The translations under genes were made by a program, and so were the position numbers. From NCBI RefSeq assembly GCF_012843875.1, contig NZ_JABAFY010000020.1:1-41250 (forward strand): a stretch of DNA of 41,250 bases. The letters run 5' to 3'. Shown piece after piece: positions 1 to 8,572 of the stretch. This DNA is from Desulfovibrio piger. GTDB taxonomy: Bacteria > Desulfobacterota > Desulfovibrionia > Desulfovibrionales > Desulfovibrionaceae. How positions within the stretch are numbered: position 1 is the stretch's first letter; each line of letters starts with the position of its first letter. The notes beneath the pieces are model-generated. The model was given only the letters and a program-made list of their open reading frames with translations, ran no database searches and was not told where the DNA came from.

Positions 1-1
1 G

Positions 2-75
2 CGTCCCCAAGGGGATTTGAACCCCTGTCGACGGCGTGAAAGGCCGTTGTCCTGGGCCGGCTAGACGATGGGGAC
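2..75 (-). tRNA. tRNA-Glu (TTC)
   Basis: Read on the minus strand the segment folds as a tRNA. The acceptor arms GTCCCCA and TGGGGAC pair, the T-arm carries GGTTCAAATCC, and the anticodon loop holds TTC, which decodes Glu. The discriminator is G, as expected for Glu, and CCA is not encoded. A promoter with 17-bp spacing lies just upstream. The gene lies at the window edge but is complete. Confidence 0.95.
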
Positions 76-86
76 GCGATGAGGTG

Positions 87-115
87 TATCTACGGGAAAG
101 ACGGGCCGTCGTCAA
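87..115 (-). promoter_or_regulatory. sigma70-like promoter of tRNA-Glu
   Basis: On the minus strand TTGACG (110-115) and TAGATA (87-92) are separated by exactly 17 bp. The expected transcription start is a few bases before the tRNA 5' end at 75, which fits a tRNA promoter. Confidence 0.65.
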
Positions 116-318
116 GCAAAAAATCGAGGACTTCCTTTTTTCTTTTTCACACCTTCCGTGTGGCCTGTCCTGATGCGCTACGAGGCAGGCTTTCCCCGCT
201 AATCCAAGGCTGCCCTCCCCTTTCCCCTTCTCTTGATCCCAACAGGCAGAAGAGACCAGTCCCCTGTACGCTCTTACCGTAACGTTAATAACGGCGAAAC
301 AGCCAGGAGAAAGCAGCT

Positions 319-364
319 AAAAACGGCTTCCCCTGACGGGCCCGCCCGCACAGGAAAAGCCGTT
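319..364 (-). terminator. intrinsic terminator of the small exported protein gene
   Basis: On the minus strand AACGGCTT...AAGCCGTT forms a stem, with CCTG/CAGG inside it, followed by TTTTT. It lies 24 bp after the stop codon of the gene ending at 388. Confidence 0.75.
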
Positions 365-387
365 CACGGCCAGCAACAGATGCGGCC

Positions 388-693
388 CTAGCCCTTGCAG
401 ACCTTGCAGGGGCGGTACCCGGCGGCCTTGGCATCCGCCGGAGAGGCAAAAGTTTTGCTGACGCTCTTGCCCTTATAATAGCGGCAGGAAGAGTTGTGAT
501 AGATCTTGCTTTCCGGGTTGCCGCGATAGCCTGCCTCCATCTTTTGGGGCGCAGCCTTGGGGGCGGGTTTGGCGGCAGGGGCCGGAGCCGTGGTCGCCGC
601 CGGAGCGGCCTGCTGGGCAGGCGCACTCAGGGCGAGACCGGAGGAAGAGCAAACGAGCCCCAGGATCATCAGGATGGCGAGCATTTTCTTCAT
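388..693 (-). CDS. small exported protein with Ada-type zinc-binding-like C-terminus
   Basis: The 101-aa protein starts with a signal peptide (MKKM, a hydrophobic stretch to about residue 22, likely cut after ALSA). An Ala/Pro/Lys-rich linker follows (about 24-50), then a C-terminal module with the pattern YHNSSCRYYKG...GYRPCKVCKG. That Cys spacing resembles the metal-binding fold of Ada N-terminal domains, which small secreted proteins often carry in place of a DNA-repair function. It probably acts in the periplasm and binds metal, but its role is unknown. CGGAGAG sits before the ATG. It is transcribed alone, divergently from the pentapeptide gene, and ends at its own terminator. The second codon frame overlapping it (285-626) is a shadow. 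Confidence 0.8.
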   Translation of the reverse strand: MKKMLAILMILGLVCSSSGLALSAPAQQAAPAATTAPAPAAKPAPKAAPQKMEAGYRGNPESKIYHNSSCRYYKGKSVSKTFASPADAKAAGYRPCKVCKG

Positions 694-944
694 GGCAGAT
701 ACTCTCCGAAATATTTTTTAAACTATCCGCAGCCGGACGAAACAGCACTGCATCCGGCCCATGCCATGCAGGATACATCATTCTGCCGGAAGCATAAAGA
801 CACGGTCCTCCCGTTGCTGTATTTCTTTCCCGCCCTTCTGCTTGCATAGCCTCCTTCCCCCCTTGCGCCCCTCAGGAAGGACGCGCCTGCAAGATCCTGG
901 CTTTACCCCTTCGCGGGAGCAAGGCATCCGTCACGACAAAACAG

Positions 945-974
945 TTGTAGCAAAGTAGCCCTCTGGGCTATCAT
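945..974 (+). promoter_or_regulatory. possible promoter of the pentapeptide-repeat gene
   Basis: TTGTAG (945-950) and TATCAT (969-974) are 18 bp apart, upstream of the Shine-Dalgarno at 991. A small hairpin TAGCCC-TCT-GGGCTA (956-970) lies in the spacer and could be an operator. The rest of the 310-bp divergent region 694-1002 shows no gene. Confidence 0.35.
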
Positions 975-1002
975 GACCGGAAACCGTTTCAGGAGGGATT
1001 CG

Positions 1003-1425
1003 ATGAGCCATCAGCATTCCCACCCGCAAAGCATGGCGGGGAAAAATTTTGCCAATGCCGATCTGGCCGGCAAGGATTTTCGGGGCGTCGAGCTGCGGGG
1101 GGCCAATTTCGCCGGTGCCGACTTGCGGGGCGCCAATCTGGAGCTGGCCGATCTGGCCGGGGCCAACCTCGTCAACGCGGAGCTGGCAAAGGCCAATCTT
1201 TCCTGGGCCAATCTGGCGGGAGCGGCGCTTAATGAAGCAGACCTGAGTGATGCAGACCTGCGGGAAGCCCGGCTGAATGGTGCCATCCTGGAGAATGCCC
1301 TGCTGGACGGTGCGAATCTGACGAGTGCCAGTCTTCGGGGAGCCGATCTGAGTGGGGCCAGCCTGCGTGAGGCCTGTCTGGATGGTGCGTGGCTGGAAGG
1401 CGTCATAGGGCTTTCGGACAAATAA
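1003..1425 (+). CDS. pentapeptide-repeat protein
   Basis: From residue 11 onward almost the whole 140-aa protein is tandem A(D/N)LXX pentapeptides, for example ANFAG ADLRG ANLEL ADLAG. These are expected to coil into a right-handed quadrilateral beta-helix. The family includes gyrase-protecting and scaffolding proteins, but nothing here points to one role. The start chosen is the ATG at 1003 because AGGAGGG (991-997) is ideally placed 5 bp before it. An in-frame ATG at 973 lacks a ribosome site and overlaps the possible -10. It has no signal peptide, so it is probably cytoplasmic, and it is monocistronic. Confidence 0.9.
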   Translation: MSHQHSHPQSMAGKNFANADLAGKDFRGVELRGANFAGADLRGANLELADLAGANLVNAELAKANLSWANLAGAALNEADLSDADLREARLNGAILENALLDGANLTSASLRGADLSGASLREACLDGAWLEGVIGLSDK

Positions 1426-1450
1426 GCCAGAGCCTTCCTAAACAAGGTCT

Positions 1451-1527
1451 TTTCTAAAAAAACAGGGGACAGCAGCCGCTCCTGAAGGTGCCTGCCAAGA
1501 CAGACACACGGAGGCCACTGTCCCCTG
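1451..1527 (-). terminator. terminator of the FMN reductase gene
   Basis: CAGGGGACAG (1463-1472) and CTGTCCCCTG (1518-1527) are a perfect 10-bp inverted repeat with a 45-nt loop. On the minus strand the stem is followed by TTTTTTT. It could also serve the convergent pentapeptide gene. The loop is longer than usual. Confidence 0.6.
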
Positions 1528-1568
1528 CCCTTTTCTGCTGCCAGAGGATCCGGCAGACAGGCAAAGTC

Positions 1569-2117
1569 CTAGCGGATGCCCCTGCCCATATCGCGGGCAG
1601 CATCCAGGGCCGCAGGCGTTTTCCGGATGTCGCCGGATTCCGTCACGCCCAGCGCCTGCACCACGCCGCACAACCGGGTCTTTTCAAAACAGACCACCCA
1701 GCCCTCCATAGCTTTCTTGGGGCCTTCCATGGTCTTTTCGTCCGTATCGGCAGCACTGGCCAACAAATAGATGTCGCGGAAAGCATAGTCCCCGGCAAAC
1801 AGGGGGTTGGTGCGATCCAGCAGGGTCTTCAGCTGCCCGCACAGCGAATAGAAATACACGGGGCTGGCAAAAGCGATCACCTCGGCCTGCTGCATGCGCG
1901 GCAGGATGTCATCCATATCGTCCCGGAGGATGCAGTGCTGCGTTTTCTGACACCCGAGACAGCCCTTGCAAAAACCGATCTTTTTGTCATGCAGGTTTAT
2001 CTTTTCCACGGTATGACCGGCTTCCCGAGCTCCCTCGATAAAGGCATCGGCCAGCAGATCAGAATTGCCCATCCGGCGAGGGCTGGAAGAAATGACGAGG
2101 ACTTTTTTCCCACTCAT
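1569..2117 (-). CDS. flavodoxin-fold NAD(P)H-dependent FMN reductase
   Basis: The 182-aa protein has the typical start of this family: VLVISSSPRRMGNSDLLADAF is the phosphate loop binding FMN, followed by FCKGCLGCQ, a cysteine cluster common in the iron-sulfur flavoprotein-like branch. The region ASPVYFYSLCGQLKTLLDR is the second flavin-contacting segment. Such enzymes pass electrons from NAD(P)H to FMN and on to quinones or other acceptors in the cytoplasm. The start was set at 2117 because AGGAGAAAG lies just before that ATG; an upstream in-frame start lacks one. The gene is monocistronic with its own terminator. The roughly 280 bp upstream hold no evident gene. Confidence 0.88.
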   Translation of the reverse strand: MSGKKVLVISSSPRRMGNSDLLADAFIEGAREAGHTVEKINLHDKKIGFCKGCLGCQKTQHCILRDDMDDILPRMQQAEVIAFASPVYFYSLCGQLKTLLDRTNPLFAGDYAFRDIYLLASAADTDEKTMEGPKKAMEGWVVCFEKTRLCGVVQALGVTESGDIRKTPAALDAARDMGRGIR

Positions 2118-2399
2118 GGATCTTTCTCCTTTTGGCTCTGACCGGGACACAGACAGATGACAGCGGCCGGCCACGTGAACGGGCAGATGGTCTTCTTTGA
2201 AGGCCCGTTCGTCAACCGTTTTTCATCAAAAGTTCCGGGGACGACCGCCGTGCCTTCCTCTCCCCTTCTGTCCTTCCCGGGCCGGATCAAAGATTCTCCC
2301 CGCCCCTGCTCCGTAATCTCCGGGAGCCGGGGAGCCCGGCAGTCATATCCTTTGCTGTTTTTGCCCGCCGCGCGGAGCACCCTGTAAGGATGCAGGATA

Positions 2400-2427
2400 C
2401 AAAAACAGCCCCTTCTCAGGGGCTGTT
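2400..2427 (-). terminator. terminator of the DUF1786-PaaK-DUF456-TrmJ operon
   Basis: On the minus strand AACAGCCCC-TGAGAA-GGGGCTGTT is followed by TTTGT. The stem is 9 bp and strongly GC, 30 bp past the TrmJ stop codon. Confidence 0.85.
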
Positions 2428-2456
2428 CATGGAGCATGGTTGCAGCTGTCGGGCGA

Positions 2457-3218
2457 CTAGGCTTTGTTGCCGCCATCCAGCTTGTTACGAACCTGACGGC
2501 ACAATCCCATCAGCGCGTCGTATTCATGCCGCCGCACCTGGGCCCGGGCCAGCAGGCGCCGCCACGGCATCAGGAAATAATCCGGGTTGTCCCCGTGCAG
2601 GCAATCCAGACGCAGCAGCATGTCCTTCAGATTGTCCAGCAGACGCTCGTAGTCGGCAGAGGAGATGACGCGGCCGGAGCCGCCCTCCGCCGGAGCCTTT
2701 TCCCCGGCAGCCTCATGCTGGCGGGCCCGTACGGCCTTGGCGCACTCATACAGCAGCAGCAATACCGACTGCGCCAGATTGAGGGAGCTGGCCTCGGGAT
2801 TGGTGGGGATGGTCACCAGCCGCTGGCAATGCTGGATGGCATCATTATCCAGCCCCCGATCCTCAGGGCCGAACACGATGGCGACCTTTTCTCCCCGCTC
2901 CAGGGCCTGGGCCACTTCTCCCGCGGCCCGCTCGGGGGAAAGCAGGGAACGCCGCCAGCCACCTGTCCGGGCCGTCGTCCCGATGACCAGCGAGCAATCC
3001 GCCACGGCAGCCGACACGTCCGGTAGGACCTGGACGTCATCCAGCACGCCCTGCCCTTTGGGAGTGGCCAGAGGACGGGCTTTTTCCCTGTCCCAGCGCT
3101 CCGGCGCCACCAGACGGATGCTGTGGCTGCCCATATTCACACAGGCGCGGGCAGCCATGCCGATATTCTCGGGAAAGCGCGTCTGAACCAAAACAACTTG
3201 TAACAAATCCAGTGACAT
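2457..3218 (-). CDS. trmJ: TrmJ-type tRNA 2'-O-methyltransferase (SpoU/SPOUT family)
   Basis: This 253-aa protein has the SPOUT motifs: an N-terminal RFPENIGMAARACVNMG (motif 1), IVFGPEDRGLDN (motif 2) and IPTNPEASSLNLAQSV (motif 3), the last two forming the knotted SAM site. The C-terminal tail (about 170-250) is the extra helical domain of TrmJ. Family members methylate the ribose of residue 32 in tRNA anticodon loops. The start at 3218 (ATG) was preferred over GTG at 3224 because GAGGTGA stands directly before it. It is the last gene of a four-gene minus-strand run, 7 bp after DUF456. The exact tRNA substrate is inferred from the family only. Confidence 0.88.
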   Translation of the reverse strand: MSLDLLQVVLVQTRFPENIGMAARACVNMGSHSIRLVAPERWDREKARPLATPKGQGVLDDVQVLPDVSAAVADCSLVIGTTARTGGWRRSLLSPERAAGEVAQALERGEKVAIVFGPEDRGLDNDAIQHCQRLVTIPTNPEASSLNLAQSVLLLLYECAKAVRARQHEAAGEKAPAEGGSGRVISSADYERLLDNLKDMLLRLDCLHGDNPDYFLMPWRRLLARAQVRRHEYDALMGLCRQVRNKLDGGNKA

Positions 3219-3225
3219 GATCACC

Positions 3226-3837
3226 TCAACACAGCCAGTTCTTCAGCAGCATCACGACCTGCCCGGGTTCCGGCACCACAGGACGCAACGGCGGCGGTAC
3301 TGGGGCCATATCCGGCCAGATGCGGTGGGCCGTCAGCACGACCATTGCGCTGCCCGTACCCAGTTTGCAGACCGTTCCCAGAAAACGCCCCATCATGGTG
3401 CCGAAGGCCGCATCAAAGGCCTCCTTGCCGGGACGGCCACGCAGCAGTTCCATGACCAGGCAGCCCAGCCAGGCGCCCACCAGAGCCCCGATGAACGCCC
3501 CCAGCCCGAAAAAGAGCGGTGCCAGAAAGATGGCCCCGGCGATGGCCCCCACCATACCGGCCACGGTGCCGGACGTGCTGGAGCCGTGCCGTTTGGCATT
3601 CATGACCTGCACGCCCATTTCCAGCACCTCGCCCAGGACAGCCAGGCCCAGGAACATGATCCAGAACCAGACATCCAGGGCCCCGGCGGCCGGGTGCAGG
3701 AACTTCCACAGCACCACCAGCAGCACCACCACCCAGTTGGCGGGCAGGCCAAGGATGTTGAGCAGCAGGATCAGCCCCAGCAGGACGATGAACGCATAGG
3801 CCAGGCTGAACGAGGCCAGCGCGATGAATCCTTCCAT
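3226..3837 (-). CDS. DUF456 integral membrane protein
   Basis: The 203-aa protein is very hydrophobic, with about five membrane segments: two at the N-terminus (roughly 6-28 and 30-47), one around 56-72 and glycine-rich ones around 88-130 (GTVAGMVGAIAGAIFLAPLFFGLG is read as the glycine-rich core). That glycine-rich membrane core is the hallmark of DUF456. The function of the family is unknown. A soluble tail carries a Pro-rich stretch near 178-190. It lies 5 bp after the PaaK gene and 7 bp before TrmJ, so it is almost certainly co-transcribed. Confidence 0.8.
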   Translation of the reverse strand: MEGFIALASFSLAYAFIVLLGLILLLNILGLPANWVVVLLVVLWKFLHPAAGALDVWFWIMFLGLAVLGEVLEMGVQVMNAKRHGSSTSGTVAGMVGAIAGAIFLAPLFFGLGAFIGALVGAWLGCLVMELLRGRPGKEAFDAAFGTMMGRFLGTVCKLGTGSAMVVLTAHRIWPDMAPVPPPLRPVVPEPGQVVMLLKNWLC

Positions 3838-3842
3838 ACAGG

Positions 3843-5141
3843 CTACTTCTTGACGCGGTTGTCGTACACGCGCACGGCCTTGCCTTCGCTGCTGGGCAGG
3901 CTGTTACTCTGCACCAGTTCCACGCGCGGCGTCACCAGGATCTCGTCACGCAGCCGCTGGGCAATGGTCTTCTGCAGGCCCTGCAGGCAGCGCATGTCTT
4001 CCACGAAGTACTCGTCGCGGATCTCCACCTGCACGCGCATGACGTCGCCGATACCGTCGTTCTCCAGCAGGATGCAGTAGTTCTGCCCCACTTCGGGGAA
4101 GGTCATGATGACCTGTTCGATCTGCATGGGATAGACGTTGACGCCCTTGATGATGAACATGTCGTCCGCGCGGCCCAGGATGCGGTCGATGCGGCGATGA
4201 TGACGGCCGCAGGAGCATTCCCCGGGCAGGAAGCGGGTCAGGTCGCGGGTCCGGTAACGCAGGATGGGCATGCCCTGACGGCACAGGCAGGTCATGACCA
4301 GTTCGCCGATCTCGCCGTCGGGCACGGGCTCGCCGGTCTTGGGATCCACAATCTCCGGCAGGTAGGCGTCTTCCCAGACATGCAGGCCGTTCTGGTTCTG
4401 GCATTCAAAGGCCACGCCCGGGCCGTTCATCTCGGAGAGGCCGTAGGAGTTGTAGGCCTTCATGTCGAAAAGTTCTTCGATGCGGCGCCGGAATTCCACC
4501 GTATAGGGCTCGGCCCCCACCACGGCGATGCGCAGGGGGAAGTCGCGCGGGTCCTCACCCATATTGCGCAGATGTTCGCCAAGGATGAGCGCATAGGACG
4601 GCAGGATGTGGGCGACCGTGGTCTTGAAGTCCTTGGCCAGCTTGATCTGGCGGCGCGAGTTGCCGGGACCGGCCGGGATGGTCATGCAGCCCAAGCGCTC
4701 GGCACCGAAATGGATCCCCAGGCCCCCGGTGAACAGGCCGTAACCGGACATGTTCTGGAACACGTCGTCACGGCGTACGCCTACCATATAAAGGCAGCGG
4801 GCCATCAGATCGGCCCAGCTATTGATGTCGTTCTGCGTATGGCAGATGGCCACAGGACTGCCCGTGGTACCACTGGAGCAGTGCATGCGCACGATCTCGC
4901 TGCGCGGTACGCACAGGAGCCCCGTGGGATACTGGTCCCGCAGATCCTGCTTGGTGGTGAAGGGGATGCGCCGGATGTCGTCCAGCGACGTGATGCTCTC
5001 GGGCGTCACACCGGCTTCATCCAGACGGCGGCGATAGAACTCGCTCTTGCGCACATGGGCCACGGTGGCCTTGAGGCGCGTCAGCTGGGTGTGTTCGATC
5101 TGGTCCCTGCTCCACAATTCCGCTGCATCGAAAACTTCCAT
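3843..5141 (-). CDS. phenylacetate-CoA ligase family protein (adenylate-forming)
   Basis: The 432-aa protein has the length and layout of PaaK-type ligases. HCSSGTTGSPVAICHT is the ATP-binding P-loop-like signature, YNSYGLSEMNGPG is the A5-type motif, and TRDLTRFLPGECSCGRHHRRIDRILGRADDMFIIKGVNVYP holds the hinge with the Cys-rich loop typical of PaaK. The small C-terminal domain has SSEGKAVRV with the catalytic Lys. These enzymes activate arylacetates or related carboxylates to CoA thioesters through an AMP intermediate. In sulfate reducers such paralogs are common and their substrates are mostly untested, so the symbol paaK is not assigned. It sits between DUF1786 and DUF456 in one operon. 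Confidence 0.9.
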   Translation of the reverse strand: MEVFDAAELWSRDQIEHTQLTRLKATVAHVRKSEFYRRRLDEAGVTPESITSLDDIRRIPFTTKQDLRDQYPTGLLCVPRSEIVRMHCSSGTTGSPVAICHTQNDINSWADLMARCLYMVGVRRDDVFQNMSGYGLFTGGLGIHFGAERLGCMTIPAGPGNSRRQIKLAKDFKTTVAHILPSYALILGEHLRNMGEDPRDFPLRIAVVGAEPYTVEFRRRIEELFDMKAYNSYGLSEMNGPGVAFECQNQNGLHVWEDAYLPEIVDPKTGEPVPDGEIGELVMTCLCRQGMPILRYRTRDLTRFLPGECSCGRHHRRIDRILGRADDMFIIKGVNVYPMQIEQVIMTFPEVGQNYCILLENDGIGDVMRVQVEIRDEYFVEDMRCLQGLQKTIAQRLRDEILVTPRVELVQSNSLPSSEGKAVRVYDNRVKK

Positions 5142-5174
5142 GTCAAAACCTTATTGCTGCTTGTCCATCTTGAA

Positions 5175-6242
5175 TTACAAACGCCCGGCGGCGTCGCCCC
5201 TGTGCGCCCATCCCCAGAGCAGGCCAAAACAGCCTGCCAGCATCATATCGCCATACGGGGCCAGGAACTGTCCCTGTCCCTGCAAAAATTCCCGCTTCGG
5301 TCCCAGTATATAGGTGGGTTCGTAGCCTCCGGCCTCCTCACAGTAGGGACCGAATGCCGTCCCGTGCCCTCCGTGTGCAAGGACCTCCTCGCACGGCAGC
5401 CAGGAACGCCGGAACTGCTCAAGATCCGCAAGGTATTCCTGCAGGGTACGCATGCCGGTATGATGCTCGTAGATGCCGCGGACCTGCCCCTGATAGACCA
5501 GCGCCGCCACCGTATGGCTGTTGCCCACATTGATGATGGTGATCCCTTCGCGCCAGCTCCGCTTCATGACTTCCGGCACGCACAAGGCGCCCAGCAGGGC
5601 ACAGGTCCCCGTATCCGCCACCGGGCCGCCAGTCTTTTTCTGCAAGGCCAGCAGACGGGTGCATTCCGCCGGCGGCTGTTCGTAGATCCAGTTGGCCGGC
5701 AGGGCCGATGCCTGCAGCAGGGCCGTCCAAGCCTGCATGCGTCCCATGCGGTTGCCGTTGGGGTGAAAACCATGATCCTGACAGCCCGCCAGTACCAGAT
5801 GCGGCAACGGGAGCCCGGCCTGCCGCAGCAGTCCGGCAAAAAATTCCGGGGAATAATCGGAAAGAGGCACCGGCACGGCACCGGCCGGACACTGCTCCGC
5901 TACCTGGACGCCCATGCTGCGGACGACTTCAGGGTTGTCGTGCAGGGCGCTGGCAGCACTGGCGGTACTGTAGACAGCATAACCCGCCTTGATGTGGTCA
6001 CGTACGGCAAGGCCAAAGCCGCCACCGATATTTTCACCGTACAGCCATACCGGCTGCTTGAGCAGGGTCAGCTCACGAATGCGCTGCGCGGCCAGACGGG
6101 CCGGTGAAGGCAGGACGAAGCGTGGCCAGTTGTGGACTTCCAGTCCCGGACGGGCCAAAAGGACATCCTGGGTGTCGCTGCCGATATCGACACAAAGGAC
6201 AGGACCTGTTTTTTGTAAAAAAGTACGAACACCGTCATCCAT
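5175..6242 (-). CDS. DUF1786 protein (actin/hexokinase-like ATPase fold)
   Basis: The 355-aa protein begins VLCVDIGSDTQDVLLA, a phosphate-1 loop of ASKHA nucleotide-binding folds, and carries a second Gly-rich segment GITIINVGNSHTVAALVYQG and HTGMRTLQEYLADL. This matches DUF1786, sometimes annotated as a putative pyruvate-formate-lyase activating protein, though no radical-SAM motif is present. The start at 6242 follows GGAGAAAA. It is the first gene of the operon with PaaK, DUF456 and TrmJ; 33 bp separate it from the ligase. The open frame upstream runs through the tRNA-Leu complement and is not coding. Confidence 0.78.
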   Translation of the reverse strand: MDDGVRTFLQKTGPVLCVDIGSDTQDVLLARPGLEVHNWPRFVLPSPARLAAQRIRELTLLKQPVWLYGENIGGGFGLAVRDHIKAGYAVYSTASAASALHDNPEVVRSMGVQVAEQCPAGAVPVPLSDYSPEFFAGLLRQAGLPLPHLVLAGCQDHGFHPNGNRMGRMQAWTALLQASALPANWIYEQPPAECTRLLALQKKTGGPVADTGTCALLGALCVPEVMKRSWREGITIINVGNSHTVAALVYQGQVRGIYEHHTGMRTLQEYLADLEQFRRSWLPCEEVLAHGGHGTAFGPYCEEAGGYEPTYILGPKREFLQGQGQFLAPYGDMMLAGCFGLLWGWAHRGDAAGRL

Positions 6243-6374
6243 GGTTTTTCTCCAGGCCAAACAATAGCAAAGTTTGCCGTTTCTTGGTGTACCGGTTAGC
6301 CGGGCCCAAGGCAAGCCCCCAGCCTTTCCGACAGGGCTGCTCAAAAAAATTTTTCCAAAAATGCAAAAAAGTTC

Positions 6375-6403
6375 TTGCCAAGCCACCCTGTTTTCTGTAT
6401 CAC
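6375..6403 (+). promoter_or_regulatory. promoter of tRNA-Leu
   Basis: TTGCCA (6375-6380) and TATCAC (6398-6403) are separated by 17 bp and end 9 bp before the tRNA 5' end. Confidence 0.5.
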
Positions 6404-6412
6404 TCCACTTGT

Positions 6413-6497
6413 GCCGAGGTGGTGGAATTGGTAGACACGCTATCTTGAGGTGGTAGTGGCAACCGCCGTGCGGGTTCGATTCCCGCCCTCGGCACCA
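6413..6497 (+). tRNA. tRNA-Leu (GAG), integration target
   Basis: The 85-nt gene has acceptor arms GCCGAGG and CCTCGGC, a D-arm TGGAATTGGTAGAC, anticodon GAG in CTTGAGGT, a long variable arm typical of Leu, and T-arm GGTTCGATTCC, ending in encoded ACCA. It is the attachment target of the island: its last 19 bp recur at 41114-41132. The gene remains intact because the element brought its own copy of the 3' end. Confidence 0.95.
6479..6497 (+). repeat. attL direct repeat (3' end of tRNA-Leu)
   Basis: ATTCCCGCCCTCGGCACCA is repeated at 41114-41132 with one difference (G at 6492, A at 41127). In the tRNA G6492 pairs with C6414 in the acceptor stem, so this copy is the functional one. Confidence 0.85.
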
Positions 6498-6638
6498 GCA
6501 AGACATCAAGGGTTGTGGCAACTAGCCGCAACCCTTTCTTTTTTGGTTGTTTCGAGCAGCGCAGCAAGCCCAGCCCGTCCCCTGTTTTTCCTACCTTTAC
6601 GAATTTGGGTCAAACAGGTGGTACAAAAGGTGCCTCAA

Positions 6639-8510
6639 ATGCCATCCGCTGCCGCTTCTTCCGCTCACCCGCACGGCACTTGCCACTCCCACCCAATAAC
6701 CCGCCGTTCCGGTCAGCATCTTCTTTGTGTGGGCCGCATCTTCTATTTTCGTTGTGCTCTGCCTGCTGCTGCCAAAAAACGTCTGGGGAATGCCGAGATA
6801 CGCCTGAGCCTGGGAACATGTTTCCGTCAGGAAGCCAAGCTGCTTGCCTGCCGGCTTTTTGCCTTGCTGCATGCTTCGTTACCTGGCGTACCTGATCTTC
6901 CCACGCTGCGGCATATCCTTATCCGGCATCTGTCTTCCATGCAGGGAAAGGATGTCAGTGAATACGGGAAACGTGGTCCCCGAAAAACGGCTCTGCCCTG
7001 CTCTTTTTCCCAACCACCAGCAATGACGGTCACAAACAGTATGGATGCAAGAGATGCGAGAGGCTTCACGGCTCCTTCTTTTGCTTGTGATCGGCAACCT
7101 GCATCATCGGCCACAGGAGCCACTCCATCTGCCAGGAAACCTGTTTGTCAGGATACCTGTCTTCATCCACTATCCCAACAAGTTACAGCAAAAATTTCCC
7201 AGCTTTCCACAACGATATTTCCTGGGAAACACGTAGCTGCCATATCACCTGACGGGGCTTTGGCTTCCTCTTCGACTACTTCCTGTTCCGCTGAAAACAG
7301 TATCAGGACAGACCATCCTCACGGGATGCTCTGCCCTGATACCTTGCTGTTATTGCGTGAAGAACTTTTGTCCCGAAATAATCTGAACCCGGATACCATT
7401 CGTGAAATCTTCAAGCGATACTTGAATAACTATGCTCCTGTCACTGTAGCTGCGGAACCTGAAACCTCACCGGTACACGTTTCCCGTAAAAAACGGGGGA
7501 TTCGACTTTCCACTTTCATCCGGCGCTATACAGAGAGCAAGCTGGCGGATAAGCGTTGGACGGCAGATAATTTGACTACTCAGCAAGGACGACTGGAAAC
7601 CCTGATAGAGATCCTGGGAGACAGGGATATCCTTCAGCTGCAACGAGATGACCTGCGATATTATCGGGATACGCTACGCAAACTTCCTCCCAACAGGAAA
7701 AAATCTCCGCTGTACAAGGGGAAAAGCATCTCGCAAATACTGGCCATGTCTCCTGCAACCACCCTCAGCATCAAAACCGTCAATGTGACTGTGGAAGCTG
7801 TCGCCAGCATGTTTGAATGGGGCATCCGTGAGGGACTGCTCACTACAAACCCTGCGAAAGCCTTGCAAATCAAGGATACACGACGAGATATCGAGTTACG
7901 AGAAGCTTTCACACAAGAGGACATCACCCTGCTCTTTTCTCCCAAGACATTCACGGAAAGCAGCGTCAAGCATCCTTCCTTCTACTGGGCTCCGCTTATT
8001 GGGCTCTATACTGGTATGCGCCTTGAGGAAATATGCCAACTGCACTGTTCTGATATCCGGCAGGAGCAGAACATCTGGTATATCGATATCAACACTGACC
8101 ATCACGACAAGCGCCTCAAGAACAGAAATGCATTCCGCAAGATACCTATACACAATGATCTGCTAGCCTATGGTTTTATCAAATATGTTGATAAGATGAA
8201 GCTGAATGGCCAGGAACGCCTTTTCCCGGAGCTGCGTAAAACTGAGAAATGTCCCAAGTACGGTCATATGGTCAGTAATTTCTTCAGTCGATATATTGAA
8301 CGCTGTGGAATCACAGGAAAAAAGAGTTTTCATTCTCTACGCCATACGTTCAGTGACTTCTTCAAACGCCTCAACCTGCATACAGATGTGTTTCGGCAGA
8401 TCTTCGGTCACGAGATTCCCCACCTGGCTACACGACAATACGGGAGCGAGTTTCCTGTCAGCCAATGCTATCAGGAGATAATCAGCCATTTGGATGTACA
8501 CAAAAAATGA
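6639..8510 (+). CDS. tyrosine site-specific integrase with DUF6538 N-terminus
   Basis: From the ATG at 6639 the product is 623 aa. The N-terminal part (about 28-70) reads YFRCALPAAAKKRLGNAEI...SLGTCFRQEA, the DUF6538 domain of many proteobacterial island integrases. A core-binding SAM-like domain (about 290-380) follows, then the catalytic domain with R461 (TGMRLEE), H565 and R568 (HSLRHTF), H591 (GHE) and nucleophile Y601 (RQYGSE). All key residues are present, so it is probably active. It should catalyse insertion and excision at tRNA-Leu. The open frame reaches back to 6450 inside the tRNA; 6639 was chosen because AAGGTG precedes it and homologous sequence begins after it. A low-similarity Ser/Thr-rich linker (about 120-280) is unusually long. 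Confidence 0.88.
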   Translation: MPSAAASSAHPHGTCHSHPITRRSGQHLLCVGRIFYFRCALPAAAKKRLGNAEIRLSLGTCFRQEAKLLACRLFALLHASLPGVPDLPTLRHILIRHLSSMQGKDVSEYGKRGPRKTALPCSFSQPPAMTVTNSMDARDARGFTAPSFACDRQPASSATGATPSARKPVCQDTCLHPLSQQVTAKISQLSTTIFPGKHVAAISPDGALASSSTTSCSAENSIRTDHPHGMLCPDTLLLLREELLSRNNLNPDTIREIFKRYLNNYAPVTVAAEPETSPVHVSRKKRGIRLSTFIRRYTESKLADKRWTADNLTTQQGRLETLIEILGDRDILQLQRDDLRYYRDTLRKLPPNRKKSPLYKGKSISQILAMSPATTLSIKTVNVTVEAVASMFEWGIREGLLTTNPAKALQIKDTRRDIELREAFTQEDITLLFSPKTFTESSVKHPSFYWAPLIGLYTGMRLEEICQLHCSDIRQEQNIWYIDINTDHHDKRLKNRNAFRKIPIHNDLLAYGFIKYVDKMKLNGQERLFPELRKTEKCPKYGHMVSNFFSRYIERCGITGKKSFHSLRHTFSDFFKRLNLHTDVFRQIFGHEIPHLATRQYGSEFPVSQCYQEIISHLDVHKK

Positions 8511-8520
8511 AAGCCAGCTC

Positions 8521-8541
8521 GGGGAGGGATATTCCCTCCCC
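8521..8541. terminator. GC-rich hairpin between convergent genes
   Basis: GGGGAGGGA and TCCCTCCCC form a 9-bp stem with a tiny loop between the integrase stop and the minus-strand microprotein. It lacks a good U-tract on either strand, so termination is only likely, not shown. Confidence 0.45.
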
Positions 8542-8572
8542 AAGCAGGCTATAATAGTATTTATCCAGACAG

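Noticed and set aside
4197..6107. 636-codon plus-strand frame
   Set aside because: It is antisense to the PaaK-like and DUF1786 genes and only reflects GC-rich codon bias.
6450..6638. N-terminal extension of the integrase into tRNA-Leu
   Set aside because: The frame is open but lies within tRNA and att sequence; the start at 6639 has a ribosome site and precedes the conserved domain.
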